Both the position numbers and the translations under genes were made by a program. 64,000 nucleotides of DNA from an uncultured Clostridia bacterium (GTDB taxonomy: Bacteria; Bacillota; Clostridia; Christensenellales; UBA1242): contig CAJOLU010000004.1 in NCBI GenBank assembly GCA_905235475.1, positions 124,001 through 188,000 on the forward strand. Direction: 5' to 3'. Positions 9,613 through 17,676 of the stretch are shown here, piece by piece. The notes beneath the pieces were generated by a model. The model saw only the letters and a list, made by a program, of their open reading frames with translations, searched no databases and had not been told where the DNA came from. The first letter of the stretch is position 1. Every line of letters starts with the position of its first letter.

Positions 9613-9639
9613 AAATTGCTGATTACAGCAATTTTTTTG
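9613..9639 (+). terminator. intrinsic terminator
   Basis: Stem AAATTGCTG / CAGCAATTT, loop ATTA, then a T-run, directly after the Asp-tail gene. Confidence 0.85.
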
Positions 9640-9647
9640 TTATAAAG

Positions 9648-9676
9648 TTGTAAAAAATTTGTTTTTTGTTTATAAT
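9648..9676 (+). promoter_or_regulatory. promoter of polA
   Basis: TTGTAA at 9648-9653, 17-base spacer, TATAAT at 9671-9676, 20 bases before the polA start codon. Confidence 0.65.
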
Positions 9677-9696
9677 AAGTTTGAAAGAGGTAGTTA

Positions 9697-12177
9697 ATGG
9701 AAAAATTAGTTATTATTGATGGAAATAGTTTAATCAATCGTGCATACTATGCACTTCCTCCGCTAACCACAAAAGATGGGCACATTTATAACGCTGTTTA
9801 TGGTTTCACAAACATACTTGTTAAACTTTTAACGGAGAACAAACCAACACACGTTGTTGTTGCTTTTGATGCTGGCAAAAAGACTTTTAGAAATGAAATT
9901 TATAGTGACTATAAGGGCACCAGAAAGTCTATGCCAGAAGAACTGAGATGCCAACTTGAACCACTTAAAAATCTTTTGAAAGAAATGGGAATAAAAACTG
10001 TTGAGAAATTGGGAATAGAGGCAGATGACATTATTGGAACAATCTCAAAAAACATAAATTATCCAAGTGTTATTCTAACTGGAGATAGAGATTGCTTGCA
10101 ACTTATTGACGATAACTGCGAAGTGTGGCTCACAAAACACGGTATTTCTGAAATTCTTCCAATTAACACAAGGCAATTAAAAGAAGAGTTTGGGCTAACG
10201 CCATCGCAAGTTGTGGATTTAAAAGCACTTATGGGCGATGCCTCTGACAATATTCCAGGTGTTGCGGGTGTTGGAGAAAAAACAGCCAAAGGGCTTTTGG
10301 AGCAATATGGAACTGTTGAAAATTTGTATGCGCACATTGATGAAATTTCTGGAAAACTTCAAGAAAAACTTATTAATGGCAAAAGTTCTTGCGATATGAG
10401 TTATGTTTTGGCAACCATTAAAACAGACTGTGATATTGAATATAATCTAGATGAGTTTAAAGTGAGTTTGCCATTTTCTCAAAAAGTTTTGGATATTTTT
10501 AGGGAATATGAGTTTGCCTCACTCATAAAAAGGCAAGATTTGTTTTCTTCTTCAGTAAACAACAAACAAGAGGCAACACAAACAAATAAAAAAGAAATCA
10601 AAAGTGTTAAGGAAATTTTGCCAAAACTTGAGAACCAAACAGTTGCAATTTTGCAAGTTAACAACACTGTGGAACTTGCTGTGAGTGAAGATGAGTGTTT
10701 TGTGATGGAAGGCACAATAAAAGATATTCAAGAAGTTTGGCAAAAAGAAAATATCACAAAAGTTGTGCATGAACTAAAGCCGGTTTTGTTTGATGTTGAA
10801 ACTCAAGGCATTTGCCATGATGTTAGTTTAATTACATATCTTCTAAACAGCAACACAAAAGTTGAAGATTTTGAGAAGATTATGGAATATTACGGAGTTT
10901 TGGGGGCACAAACTGCGTGTTCGCTTTTGAAATGTTTTAATGTTGGCAAACAAAAACTTAATGAGTTTGGAATGGAAAAACTCTACTTTGATGTTGAACT
11001 TCCACTTGTTTATGTTTTGCAAGATATGGAAGCAACGGGAATATGTGTTGATGAAAAGTTTTTGGAAGAACTAAACAAAAAATACAAACAAGAGCTAGAT
11101 GAACTCACAAAACAAATATATGAACTTGCTGGCGAGGAGTTTAACATAAATTCGCCTAAAAAATTGGGAAGCATTTTGTTTGAAAGACTTGGCATTCCAG
11201 ACAAAGGAAACAAAAAACATTCCACCTCTGTTGACATTTTGGAAGGAATTAGAAAAGAACACCCAATTGTTGAATTGATATTAAAATATCGAACTATTGC
11301 AAAACTTAACTCCACATATGTGGAAGGAATGAAACCTTACATCACAAATGGAAAAATTCACACAACCTTTAAGCAAACAAACACGGTTACTGGAAGGCTT
11401 TCTTCAAATGAACCAAACTTGCAAAACATTCCAACCAGAACAAAAGAAGGGAAGATTTTGCGCAAGATGTTTGTGGCATCTCAAGGGTGCGTGTTGCTTT
11501 CTGCTGACTACTCACAAATTGAACTTAGGTTGCTTGCTCATTATAGTGAAGATAAGAATCTTATTGATGCTTATAAGCAAAATAAAGATATTCACGCAGA
11601 AACTGCTTCAAGGATTTTTAACATACCATATGAAATGGTTGATGATGAAAAAAGAAGAATGGCAAAGGCGGTTAACTTTGGAATTATTTATGGAATTAGT
11701 CCATATGGACTTTCCAACAACACCGGAGTTAGTGTGCAAGAAGCCAAAGCATTTATTGAAACATATTTTATGATGTATCCAACGATTCAAAACTTTTTGC
11801 AATCTTCAGTTGAGATGGCAAAAGACAAAGGCTATGTGACCACTTTGTTGGGAAGAAGAAGAAATATTTCTGAAATATATTCCACAAACCATAACACTCA
11901 AATGTTTGGCGAAAGGGCTGCAATGAATATGCCACTTCAAGGAACTGCATCTGATATCATAAAACTTGCAATGCTCAAAGTTTTTAACAAGCTAAAAGAA
12001 AAGAACTTAAAAACTAAACTCATTCTTCAAATTCACGATGAGCTTGTTCTAGATGTTTTGGAAGAAGAACAAGAAGAAGTTGCAAAAATTGTTCAAGATT
12101 GTATGGAAAATATTGTAACTTTAAAAGTGCCACTTGTTGTGCAAATTAGCACTGGCAAAAATTTATATGATGAATAA
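9697..12177 (+). CDS. polA: DNA polymerase I
   Basis: An 826-residue family A polymerase, starting at ATG 9697 behind AGAGGT. Residues 1-290 form the 5'-nuclease (IDGNSLINRAYYA, the metal-binding EADDIIGT, and TGDRDCLQL, then GDASDNIPGVAGVGEKTA). The middle part at about 300-450 sits where the 3'-5' exonuclease lies but lacks the FDTET motif and other acidic residues, so proofreading is almost certainly absent, as in Bacillus Pol I. Residues 450-826 are the polymerase: motif A LLSADYSQIELRLLAHYS, motif B with RRMAKAVNFGIIYG, and motif C QIHDELVLDV. It acts in Okazaki-fragment processing and repair. In many Bacillota polA is followed by coaE or mutM; here it is followed by a terminator and an unrelated convergent gene. 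Confidence 0.98.
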   Translation: MEKLVIIDGNSLINRAYYALPPLTTKDGHIYNAVYGFTNILVKLLTENKPTHVVVAFDAGKKTFRNEIYSDYKGTRKSMPEELRCQLEPLKNLLKEMGIKTVEKLGIEADDIIGTISKNINYPSVILTGDRDCLQLIDDNCEVWLTKHGISEILPINTRQLKEEFGLTPSQVVDLKALMGDASDNIPGVAGVGEKTAKGLLEQYGTVENLYAHIDEISGKLQEKLINGKSSCDMSYVLATIKTDCDIEYNLDEFKVSLPFSQKVLDIFREYEFASLIKRQDLFSSSVNNKQEATQTNKKEIKSVKEILPKLENQTVAILQVNNTVELAVSEDECFVMEGTIKDIQEVWQKENITKVVHELKPVLFDVETQGICHDVSLITYLLNSNTKVEDFEKIMEYYGVLGAQTACSLLKCFNVGKQKLNEFGMEKLYFDVELPLVYVLQDMEATGICVDEKFLEELNKKYKQELDELTKQIYELAGEEFNINSPKKLGSILFERLGIPDKGNKKHSTSVDILEGIRKEHPIVELILKYRTIAKLNSTYVEGMKPYITNGKIHTTFKQTNTVTGRLSSNEPNLQNIPTRTKEGKILRKMFVASQGCVLLSADYSQIELRLLAHYSEDKNLIDAYKQNKDIHAETASRIFNIPYEMVDDEKRRMAKAVNFGIIYGISPYGLSNNTGVSVQEAKAFIETYFMMYPTIQNFLQSSVEMAKDKGYVTTLLGRRRNISEIYSTNHNTQMFGERAAMNMPLQGTASDIIKLAMLKVFNKLKEKNLKTKLILQIHDELVLDVLEEEQEEVAKIVQDCMENIVTLKVPLVVQISTGKNLYDE

Positions 12178-12181
12178 TAAG

Positions 12182-12210
12182 AAAAGGGCTCTATGTAGAG
12201 TCCCTTTTTT
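12182..12210 (+). terminator. terminator between convergent polA and LRR gene
   Basis: Stem AAGGGCTCTA / TAGAGTCCCTT with one bulged T, then T6. It overlaps the 3' end of the minus-strand gene, where the opposite orientation has only a weak T-run. Confidence 0.8.
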
Positions 12211-13312
12211 ATGCTGTTAATGCTGCCTGGTCTGTGTTGGAAATTTGTGTTTCATCATTGTTGGTGTTTAAAACTTGTTCTTTGTTTGTAATTTGTAATT
12301 TTTTGTCTATTTTCTTAACTGTGTAATCTTTTGGCATATTTTGAATTTTGCCAAACCAATAAAATGACATAGCATTTGGCTCAATTTTTGGTTCACCATC
12401 AAAAATTATTCGCTCAACGGCTCTTATGTTGACTGCATTTTCTTTAATTTCTTGCACGTTTTTTGGTATTTCGAGTTCTTTGAATTTAACGCAACCAGTA
12501 AAAACCCCTTCTTCTAAGGTTGTTAGGTTGTCAGGCAAATGAACATATCTTAAGTTCACATTGTTTTGAAAACCAAATTTTCCAATATTTTCAACAGAAT
12601 CTGGAAGGTAGGCAAGAGTGAGTTTCATGCAATTTTTGAAAGCACCATTTCCAATGTATTTAAGGTTGGTGCCAGGTTGCAAGATTTCCATTTGGCTTCC
12701 AACAAAACAAAAGTCGCCAATGCTTTCTAATGAATCTGGAAGATTTAACTCTTTAATTGAGTTAGAAAAGAATGCTTTGTGTCCAAAGCTTTTAATCCCT
12801 TCACAAAAATTAATTTTTTCTATTCTGCAATGGTAAAAAGCGCAATCTTCAATTTTTTCCACTTGTCCACAAATATCCATTTCTTTTATGCTATCGCAAT
12901 CTCTAAAACAATTTTTGGGAATGGTTGTTAAGTTATTTGAAAGGGTTACTTTGTGTAATGATGGGCAGTTCATAAATACGCTATGTTTAATTTCTGTTAC
13001 GCTGTCTGGAATATCAACTTCTTGCAAGTTTATGCAATTTTTAAATGCTTTTGTCCCAATGCCTTGAAGTCCATCATTTAGAACAATTTCTGTTAAGTTT
13101 TGGCAGTCCTTAAATGCTCTTGAACCAATAAAAATAAGACTACTTGGACAAATAATCTTCTTTATTTTCTCATTTCCCATAAACATATCAGTGCTTATAA
13201 GTTCCACTCCCTCGGGAATTGTTAGCACGCCGTTTTCATCTATAAATTTTTCTTTTGAACGGTCGCTATAAAACTTCTTTTTTATAATATAATTTTTTAA
13301 TGAATCAAACAT
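12209..13312 (-). CDS. BspA-type leucine-rich repeat protein (LRR_5)
   Basis: A 367-residue protein with about ten tandem 23-residue LRR_5 repeats of the form I-G-x-x-A-F-x-x-C-x-x-L-x-x-(I/V)-x-(I/L)-P, running from about residue 28 to 320. The phrase AFKDC / AFKNC recurs. There is no signal peptide or transmembrane helix: the N-terminus is FDSLKNYIIKKKF, so unlike most BspA relatives it appears cytoplasmic. The C-terminal 45 residues are Asn/Thr/Gln rich and non-repetitive. The family mediates protein-protein contact, and no specific partner can be named. It has its own promoter at 13343-13370 and converges on polA. Confidence 0.88.
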   Translation of the reverse strand: MFDSLKNYIIKKKFYSDRSKEKFIDENGVLTIPEGVELISTDMFMGNEKIKKIICPSSLIFIGSRAFKDCQNLTEIVLNDGLQGIGTKAFKNCINLQEVDIPDSVTEIKHSVFMNCPSLHKVTLSNNLTTIPKNCFRDCDSIKEMDICGQVEKIEDCAFYHCRIEKINFCEGIKSFGHKAFFSNSIKELNLPDSLESIGDFCFVGSQMEILQPGTNLKYIGNGAFKNCMKLTLAYLPDSVENIGKFGFQNNVNLRYVHLPDNLTTLEEGVFTGCVKFKELEIPKNVQEIKENAVNIRAVERIIFDGEPKIEPNAMSFYWFGKIQNMPKDYTVKKIDKKLQITNKEQVLNTNNDETQISNTDQAALTA

Positions 13313-13342
13313 TTTTCACTCCGAAAATTGGTTTCTAAAATT

Positions 13343-13370
13343 ATTATATCACAAATTTTTACGTTGTCAA
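13343..13370 (-). promoter_or_regulatory. promoter of the LRR gene
   Basis: On the minus strand TTGACA (13370-13365), 16-base spacer, TATAAT (13348-13343), about 30 bases before the start codon. The rest of 13371-13597 is very AT-rich and shows nothing else I can name. Confidence 0.7.
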
Positions 13371-13597
13371 GATGTGATTTTTCTATTTTTTTGATGATTT
13401 TTCACAAAAAAATTGGTGATTTTTTTGCAAAAATCCAAAAATAACATACTTTGTTGTAAATTATGAAATGATTCAGTCAACAAAAGTTTAACAATTTATT
13501 TTAACTTAAAATGAGTTATGAATTGGCAAGGTTCGTGAGATAGACAGACAAATTAAATATATTATATATATTTTTTGCCTATTTTTAAGATTTTCTA

Positions 13598-13626
13598 TTG
13601 ACAAAACATTTTGTTTATGCTAACAT
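13598..13626 (+). promoter_or_regulatory. promoter of the rpmG-secE-nusG unit
   Basis: TTGACA at 13598-13603, exactly 17 bases, TAACAT at 13621-13626. Confidence 0.75.
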
Positions 13627-13631
13627 TATTT

Positions 13632-13653
13632 AGCACTGACCGCAAGGGGTGTT
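13632..13653 (+). promoter_or_regulatory. GNRA hairpin in the rpmG leader
   Basis: Within the first bases of the predicted transcript, AGCACT pairs with GGTGTT, interrupted by a GA bulge, and CC/GG closes a GCAA tetraloop. It lies 25 bases before the rpmG start and about 12 before its ribosome site. It resembles ribosomal-protein autoregulatory hairpins in size, but I know no named family that fits. Confidence 0.4.
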
Positions 13654-13678
13654 AATTTTTTATTGAAGAGGTATTATT

Positions 13679-13828
13679 ATGAGAACCAACATAACGCTTG
13701 TTTGCACAGAATGTAAGGAAAGAAACTACGACACAAGCAAGAACAAAAAGAATGACCCAGACAGAATGGAAATCAAGAAATATTGTTCAAGATGCAAAAA
13801 GCACACTATTCATAAAGAAGGTAAATAA
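13679..13828 (+). CDS. rpmG: 50S ribosomal protein L33
   Basis: A 49-codon gene starting at ATG 13679 behind GAAGAGG. It has the L33 pattern with two zinc-binding CxxC pairs (CTEC and CSRC), the central [10 protein letters not shown] and the end [10 protein letters not shown]. It is thus the zinc-containing form, which implies adequate zinc when it is used. It is first in the rpmG-secE-nusG unit, the standard order in Bacillota. Confidence 0.96.
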   Translation: MRTNITLVCTECKERNYDTSKNKKNDPDRMEIKKYCSRCKKHTIHKEGK

Positions 13829-13847
13829 TTTTTAGGGGAGATAGTTT

Positions 13848-14306
13848 ATGGCACAACCTAGACGCAAAGGAAAGTCTAAACAAAAGAACAAGAAGCCACC
13901 AGTTGTTGTTGAAACAGAGGCTAAAAAGGTTGATGAATCAACAAACGTAAAGCCAGAAGAAAAAGTTCAAACAACTGTGGTTCCAGAAACCAAACCAGAA
14001 GAGCCAGCAAAGCCTATGAGCAAAAGAGAGCAAAAAAAAGCATTAAAAGCTCAAGCCAAAAAAGATAAGCGTATAGCAAAAGAAAAGGCAAAAAAGAAGC
14101 AAAAAGAAGCTGACGAAAAGGCTGGTAAAATTGGTTTAAAGCAAAGATTTAAAGAAACTGGTAGTGAACTTAAGAAAATAAGTTGGCCAAGTTTTAAAGA
14201 AACAATGAAGAAGACCGGTGTTGTTATTGCAGTGGTATTGTTTTTCTCAGTTGTTTTGGTTGCGTTCGACTTTGGTCTCAGTAAACTATTTGGATTGTTG
14301 ATGTAG
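13848..14306 (+). CDS. secE: preprotein translocase subunit SecE with long basic N-terminal extension
   Basis: A 152-residue protein starting at ATG 13848 behind AGGGGAG, 19 bases after rpmG. The last 60 residues are SecE: the amphipathic helix RFKETGSELKKISWPSF (conserved W-P) and one transmembrane helix of about 20 residues. SecE is the small clamp subunit of the SecYEG channel. Residues 1-85 are an extra hydrophilic Lys/Glu/Pro/Ala extension, far longer than the 60-70 residues total of most Bacillota SecE proteins; it starts with a strongly basic block. Confidence 0.93.
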   Translation: MAQPRRKGKSKQKNKKPPVVVETEAKKVDESTNVKPEEKVQTTVVPETKPEEPAKPMSKREQKKALKAQAKKDKRIAKEKAKKKQKEADEKAGKIGLKQRFKETGSELKKISWPSFKETMKKTGVVIAVVLFFSVVLVAFDFGLSKLFGLLM

Positions 14307-14315
14307 GGGTGAACT

Positions 14316-14867
14316 ATGGCAGAAAATAAATTTATGAGCACAGAACCAAAATGGTATGTTTTGCACACCTTTCACAGTTATGAAGCTGTTGCAAAAGAAA
14401 ACCTTGAACAGGTTGTTGAAAATGGTAACTTGCAAAACAGAATTTTTGACATTGTTATTCCAACAGAAGATGTTATTGAAGAAGTTAACGGAAAGAAAAA
14501 GTTGGTTACTCGCAAATCAATGCCTTGTTATATCTTCATTAAGATGATTTATGGTGATGACATTTGGCATACAATCACTCACACAAGAGGAATAACTGGT
14601 TTTGTTGGTCCAAAAGGAAGGCCACTCCCTTTAACTGATGAAGAAATTAGAAAAGTTGGACTTGAGAAAAAGCCAGTTGACTTTAGCCTTAATGAGGGCG
14701 ACCAGATTGAAATTATTGCTGGTTCTCTTATTGGAAATGTTTGCACTGTTATCAGTGCCGACAATGTTACACAAAGATGTAAGGTGAGTGTTAACTTGTT
14801 TGGAAGAGAAACACCAGTTGAGTTATCTTTTAACGATGTTAAGAAAATTGAACAAAAAAGTGAATAA
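14316..14867 (+). CDS. nusG: transcription termination/antitermination factor NusG
   Basis: A 183-residue NusG starting at ATG 14316, nine bases after secE. The N-terminal NGN domain has KWYVLHTFHSYEAVAKENL and the MPCYIFIKM strand; the linker GITGFVG-PLPLTDEE follows; and the KOW domain starts with EGDQIEIIAGSLIGNVCTV near residue 128. It binds RNA polymerase and couples it to ribosomes or Rho, with pausing roles in Bacillota. Confidence 0.97.
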   Translation: MAENKFMSTEPKWYVLHTFHSYEAVAKENLEQVVENGNLQNRIFDIVIPTEDVIEEVNGKKKLVTRKSMPCYIFIKMIYGDDIWHTITHTRGITGFVGPKGRPLPLTDEEIRKVGLEKKPVDFSLNEGDQIEIIAGSLIGNVCTVISADNVTQRCKVSVNLFGRETPVELSFNDVKKIEQKSE

Positions 14868-14873
14868 TTTGGT

Positions 14874-14903
14874 TTTACCTTTATAGCAATATAAAGTTAA
14901 AAT
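14874..14903 (+). promoter_or_regulatory. possible promoter for rplK-rplA
   Basis: TTTACC at 14874-14879, 18-base spacer, TAAAAT at 14898-14903. Its position right before the structured leader suggests that rplKA has its own start besides read-through from nusG. Confidence 0.45.
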
Positions 14904-14907
14904 ATAT

Positions 14908-15001
14908 GGTGCCATATGCTTGCCAGTGTGTGGCACCGTGGGAGAATGAGCGAAAAAATTAAGGCGCTTGTTCGTTAACACCACAAAAGGAGAAAAAGAA
15001 A
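14908..15001 (+). promoter_or_regulatory. structured leader of rplK-rplA, probable L1 autoregulatory site
   Basis: Two adjacent hairpins are visible. The first pairs GGTGCCA (14908-14914) with TGGCACC (14931-14937). The second pairs GTGG (14938-14941) with CCAC (14981-14984), and inside it AGCG with CGCT, leaving an asymmetric GAG/AA-type internal loop next to the outer stem. A short stem plus purine internal loop that mimics helix 76-77 of 23S rRNA is the established L1 target upstream of rplK in many bacteria; the matching place and shape support that here. The leader ends in AAAGGAG before the rplK start, so L1 binding could block initiation. Confidence 0.55.
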
Positions 15002-15439
15002 ATGGCAGAGAAAAAAGCAGTTAAAGTTATTAAACTTCAACTTCCAGCCGGAAAAGCAACACCAGCTCCACCAGTTGGAAGTATATGTGGTGCAGCAGGA
15101 ATTAACATTCCTCAATTTGTGCAACAATTCAACGCACTAACAGCATCACAAGTTGGAACAATCGTTCCAGTTTTAATCAGCGTTTATGCTGATAGATCAT
15201 TTAGTTTGGAGATTAAAACTCCACCAGCAGCAGTTCTAATCAAGAAAATGTGTGGAATTGACAAAGCAAGTGGAAAATGTAACAAAGAAAAAGTTGCAAA
15301 AATCACAAAATCTCAAATTAAAGAAATTGCAGAATTAAAAATGAAAGACCTCAATGCAGCAAGCTTGGAATCAGCAATGAAGATGATTGCTGGAACAGCA
15401 AGAAGCATGGGCATTACAGTTGTTGAGGAGGGTGAATAA
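15002..15439 (+). CDS. rplK: 50S ribosomal protein L11
   Basis: A 145-residue L11, starting at ATG 15002 behind AAAGGAG. It has [16 protein letters not shown] at the N-terminus, the usual rRNA-contacting Pro-rich loop, and the C-terminal RNA-binding domain ending in [12 protein letters not shown]11 forms the GTPase-associated centre with the 23S rRNA. Confidence 0.98.
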   Translation: MAEKKAVKVIKLQLPAGKATPAPPVGSICGAAGINIPQFVQQFNALTASQVGTIVPVLISVYADRSFSLEIKTPPAAVLIKKMCGIDKASGKCNKEKVAKITKSQIKEIAELKMKDLNAASLESAMKMIAGTARSMGITVVEEGE

Positions 15440-15441
15440 TT

Positions 15442-16125
15442 ATGAGCGGAAAGAAATATAATGAAAGTTTGAAACTTGTTGACCAAACAAAAACTTATTC
15501 ACCAGACGAGGCAATGGATTTAATTTTGAAAACTTCATATGCAAAATTTGATGAAACAGTTGAACTTCACGTTAAACTTGGTGTTGATGGCCGTCAGGCA
15601 GACCAACAAGTTCGTGGTGTGGTTGTTTTGCCAGCAGGAACTGGTAAGAAATTAAGAGTTTTGGTTATTGCAAAAGGCGATAAACAAGACGAAGCAACAA
15701 AGGCAGGAGCCGACATTGTTGGAGCAGAAGAAATTATTGCAAAGATTAATGGTGGATGGCTTGACTTTGATGTTTGTATCACAACACCTGATATGATGGG
15801 ACTAATTGGTAGAGTTGCCAAGATTTTGGGGCCTAAAGGACTTATGCCTAACCCAAAGAGTGGAACTGTTACTATGGACATTGCAAAGGCTGTTAGTGAT
15901 GTTAAAGCCGGAAAAGTTGAATACCGTTTGGAGAAGAACAACATTGTTCACTGTCCAATTGGAAAAGTAAGTTTTGGAAAAGAAAAATTAATGCAAAACT
16001 ACACAACACTTATGGATGCTTTAATTAAAGCTAAACCAGCTGCTGCAAAAGGAACATATCTAAAAAGTGTTTCTCTTGCAACAACAATGGGACCAGGAAT
16101 TAAAGTTTCAACTCAATCAAACTAA
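15442..16125 (+). CDS. rplA: 50S ribosomal protein L1
   Basis: A 227-residue L1 starting at ATG 15442, two bases after rplK. It shows the family blocks [20 protein letters not shown] and [18 protein letters not shown], and the C-terminal [14 protein letters not shown]1 shapes the E-site stalk and in many bacteria represses its own mRNA. rplJ-rplL, the usual next genes, do not follow; a strong terminator ends the unit. Confidence 0.98.
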   Translation: MSGKKYNESLKLVDQTKTYSPDEAMDLILKTSYAKFDETVELHVKLGVDGRQADQQVRGVVVLPAGTGKKLRVLVIAKGDKQDEATKAGADIVGAEEIIAKINGGWLDFDVCITTPDMMGLIGRVAKILGPKGLMPNPKSGTVTMDIAKAVSDVKAGKVEYRLEKNNIVHCPIGKVSFGKEKLMQNYTTLMDALIKAKPAAAKGTYLKSVSLATTMGPGIKVSTQSN

Positions 16126-16131
16126 TATAGA

Positions 16132-16164
16132 AAAAGTTATCTCAAAACGGGATAACTTTTTTGT
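16132..16164 (+). terminator. intrinsic terminator after rplA
   Basis: Stem AAAAGTTATC / GATAACTTTT with a 9-base loop, then TT-G-TTTT. Confidence 0.85.
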
Positions 16165-16182
16165 TTTATAAATTTAAGTATG

Positions 16183-16211
16183 TTGACAAAATGGCTATTT
16201 TTATGTATAAT
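16183..16211 (+). promoter_or_regulatory. near-consensus promoter
   Basis: TTGACA at 16183-16188, 17 bases, TATAAT at 16206-16211, the best-scoring promoter in the window by eye. It drives the unknown gene at 16239 and rules out in-frame start codons that lie inside it. Confidence 0.85.
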
Positions 16212-16238
16212 AAAGTTGAAATAAAGAGGTGCAAAGTG

Positions 16239-16757
16239 ATGGCAAAAGTAATTGAAAAAGAAAAACCGATGAAGAGAGTGAAAGCGTTTAGTGAAGTGTT
16301 CTTATTAGATGCTTTTAACGAAATTGAGGAAAATGTTGAGTGTTTTTCAATTTTTGATTTTCAAGATAAAAGCTTGTTTTTTTCAATTTCAAGTTTTGTG
16401 TGCGAGGCTAGATTAAAGTTAAAAAGTGAAATGGAATGCAAAACAATTGTAAAAGAGTTTGTGGGCGGCAAGTTTGACATCACTTTTGAGGAAGAGCCAA
16501 TTTTAAGACATGTGTTTGGCGATGTTGTTAATGAACTTGTGGAAACAAACAAAAAGGGTGCGGATGAAGATAGGGCCTTAAGAGTTGAATGGGCGGGAAG
16601 CACTTGCAAGAAGATGTGTGATGTTGCGTGCGACTGCATTTTTGGTTCTGAACGAGAAGAAATCATAGAGCAACGAACAAAAGCAAAGCAAGAAGTGAAA
16701 ACTTTTGTTCAAAAGGTAATTTCAAATAACACTCGTTCACAAACTATAACGCATTAA
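16239..16757 (+). CDS. uncharacterised cytoplasmic protein
   Basis: Start chosen at ATG 16239 (172 residues; a GTG lies just before it at 16236), nine bases after AGAGGT and downstream of the promoter. I do not recognise the family. The protein is soluble and mixed alpha/beta in appearance, with six Cys (two in the middle, then C-K-K-M-C-x3-C-x-C in CKKMCDVACDC near residue 130). The clustered Cys suggest a metal or redox site. It is highly charged, with no signal or membrane segment. It stands alone between a strong promoter and a terminator, so it is likely well expressed. Confidence 0.8.
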   Translation: MAKVIEKEKPMKRVKAFSEVFLLDAFNEIEENVECFSIFDFQDKSLFFSISSFVCEARLKLKSEMECKTIVKEFVGGKFDITFEEEPILRHVFGDVVNELVETNKKGADEDRALRVEWAGSTCKKMCDVACDCIFGSEREEIIEQRTKAKQEVKTFVQKVISNNTRSQTITH

Positions 16758-16804
16758 TTTGTTTATTGTGCATAGAGAACAAAATGTCTAAATTGTTTAT
16801 AATA

Positions 16805-16833
16805 AAAAAAGAACTTATATAAAGTTCTTTTTT
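16805..16833 (+). terminator. intrinsic terminator
   Basis: Stem AAAGAACTT / AAGTTCTTT with a 5-base loop, then TTT-A-TTTT, about 50 bases after the stop of the preceding gene. Confidence 0.8.
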
Positions 16834-16921
16834 ATTTTCCACTTTTCCACATTTTGTGCCAAAATTATTCATAAAACAAAATTTTTTGCTCATACTAGTT
16901 ATGTTAAAAGAGAGGTGTTTT

Positions 16922-17521
16922 ATGAAATTAATTGAAAGTGAAACTTATCACAATTTAGCAAGGGCGTTTGCTGGAGAATGTCAAGCGCACATAAGGTATA
17001 TGTTTATGGAATATGGTTTAAAACAAGAAGGATATAAAAACGTTGCGGCCATTGTGGACAAAATATCTTATAACGAATTTAACCACGCAAGAATGTTCTA
17101 CACATTTTTAAGTCAGGCAAGCAAAGATACTATTGATAATGTTGACATTATGGCGGGTTATCCATTTAGAGAAAAGTGGGATGTTTTGGAAAACCTTAAA
17201 CTTGCCGCTGAAGATGAACAAGAAGAAGCGGAAGTTGTTTATCCAGCCTTTCGTGCAAAAGCTGAGGAAGAGGGGTTTGCGGAAATAGCAAAGCTTTTTG
17301 ATGACATTATTATGGTTGAAAAAGGACATAAGGAAACATTTTTGGAACTTTATGACCAAATGAAAAATGGAACATTATATAAAAAAGACAAGCCAGTTGT
17401 TTGGCGATGTGCTGATTGTGGATATGAAAGCACATCAACAGAGGCTTGGGATGAATGCCCAGTTTGTAAGGCAAAACGAGGGGCAATTGTGTTGCATTTG
17501 AAGAGCACACAGCAAGTATAA
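16922..17521 (+). CDS. rbr: rubrerythrin
   Basis: Start chosen at ATG 16922 (199 residues) behind GAGAGGTG; an upstream frame from 16856 lacks a ribosome site. The N-terminal four-helix domain carries the diiron ligands: E in FAGECQAHIRY, E-x-x-H in YNEFNHARMF, a middle-helix Glu in AAEDEQEEAEVVYPAF, and E-x-x-H in VEKGHKETF. The C-terminal rubredoxin-like domain has CADC (about 157-160) and CPVC (about 174-177). It reduces hydrogen peroxide to water with electrons from rubredoxin and protects strict anaerobes. Monocistronic. Confidence 0.96.
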   Translation: MKLIESETYHNLARAFAGECQAHIRYMFMEYGLKQEGYKNVAAIVDKISYNEFNHARMFYTFLSQASKDTIDNVDIMAGYPFREKWDVLENLKLAAEDEQEEAEVVYPAFRAKAEEEGFAEIAKLFDDIIMVEKGHKETFLELYDQMKNGTLYKKDKPVVWRCADCGYESTSTEAWDECPVCKAKRGAIVLHLKSTQQV

Positions 17522-17546
17522 TTTTACATTATAAAAAGGATTTATT

Positions 17547-17577
17547 AAACTAGTGGATTTTATCCACTAGTTTTTTT
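17547..17577 (+). terminator. intrinsic terminator of rubrerythrin gene
   Basis: Perfect 11-base stem AAACTAGTGGA / TCCACTAGTTT, 5-base loop, T7. Confidence 0.9.
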
Positions 17578-17611
17578 AATAGCAAAGAACCAGTTTTTTC
17601 TCACTAACTAC

Positions 17612-17641
17612 TTGACAACTTGGGGGGGGGTATGTTATAAT
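17612..17641 (+). promoter_or_regulatory. promoter with a G9 tract in its spacer
   Basis: TTGACA at 17612-17617 and TATAAT at 17636-17641 flank an 18-base spacer that contains nine consecutive G (17622-17630), in an otherwise AT-rich genome. Homopolymeric G tracts slip in replication; loss of one G would give the optimal 17-base spacing. A small hairpin (CACATG / CATGTG, 17643-17661) lies at the 5' end of the transcript. Confidence 0.75.
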
Positions 17642-17676
17642 GCACATGTGCTAAAAGCATGTGAAAAGGAGAAAAT

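Noticed and set aside
14908..15001. L10 leader
   Set aside because: The L10 leader precedes rplJ-rplL; here the structured leader precedes rplK-rplA, and L1 is the more fitting regulator.
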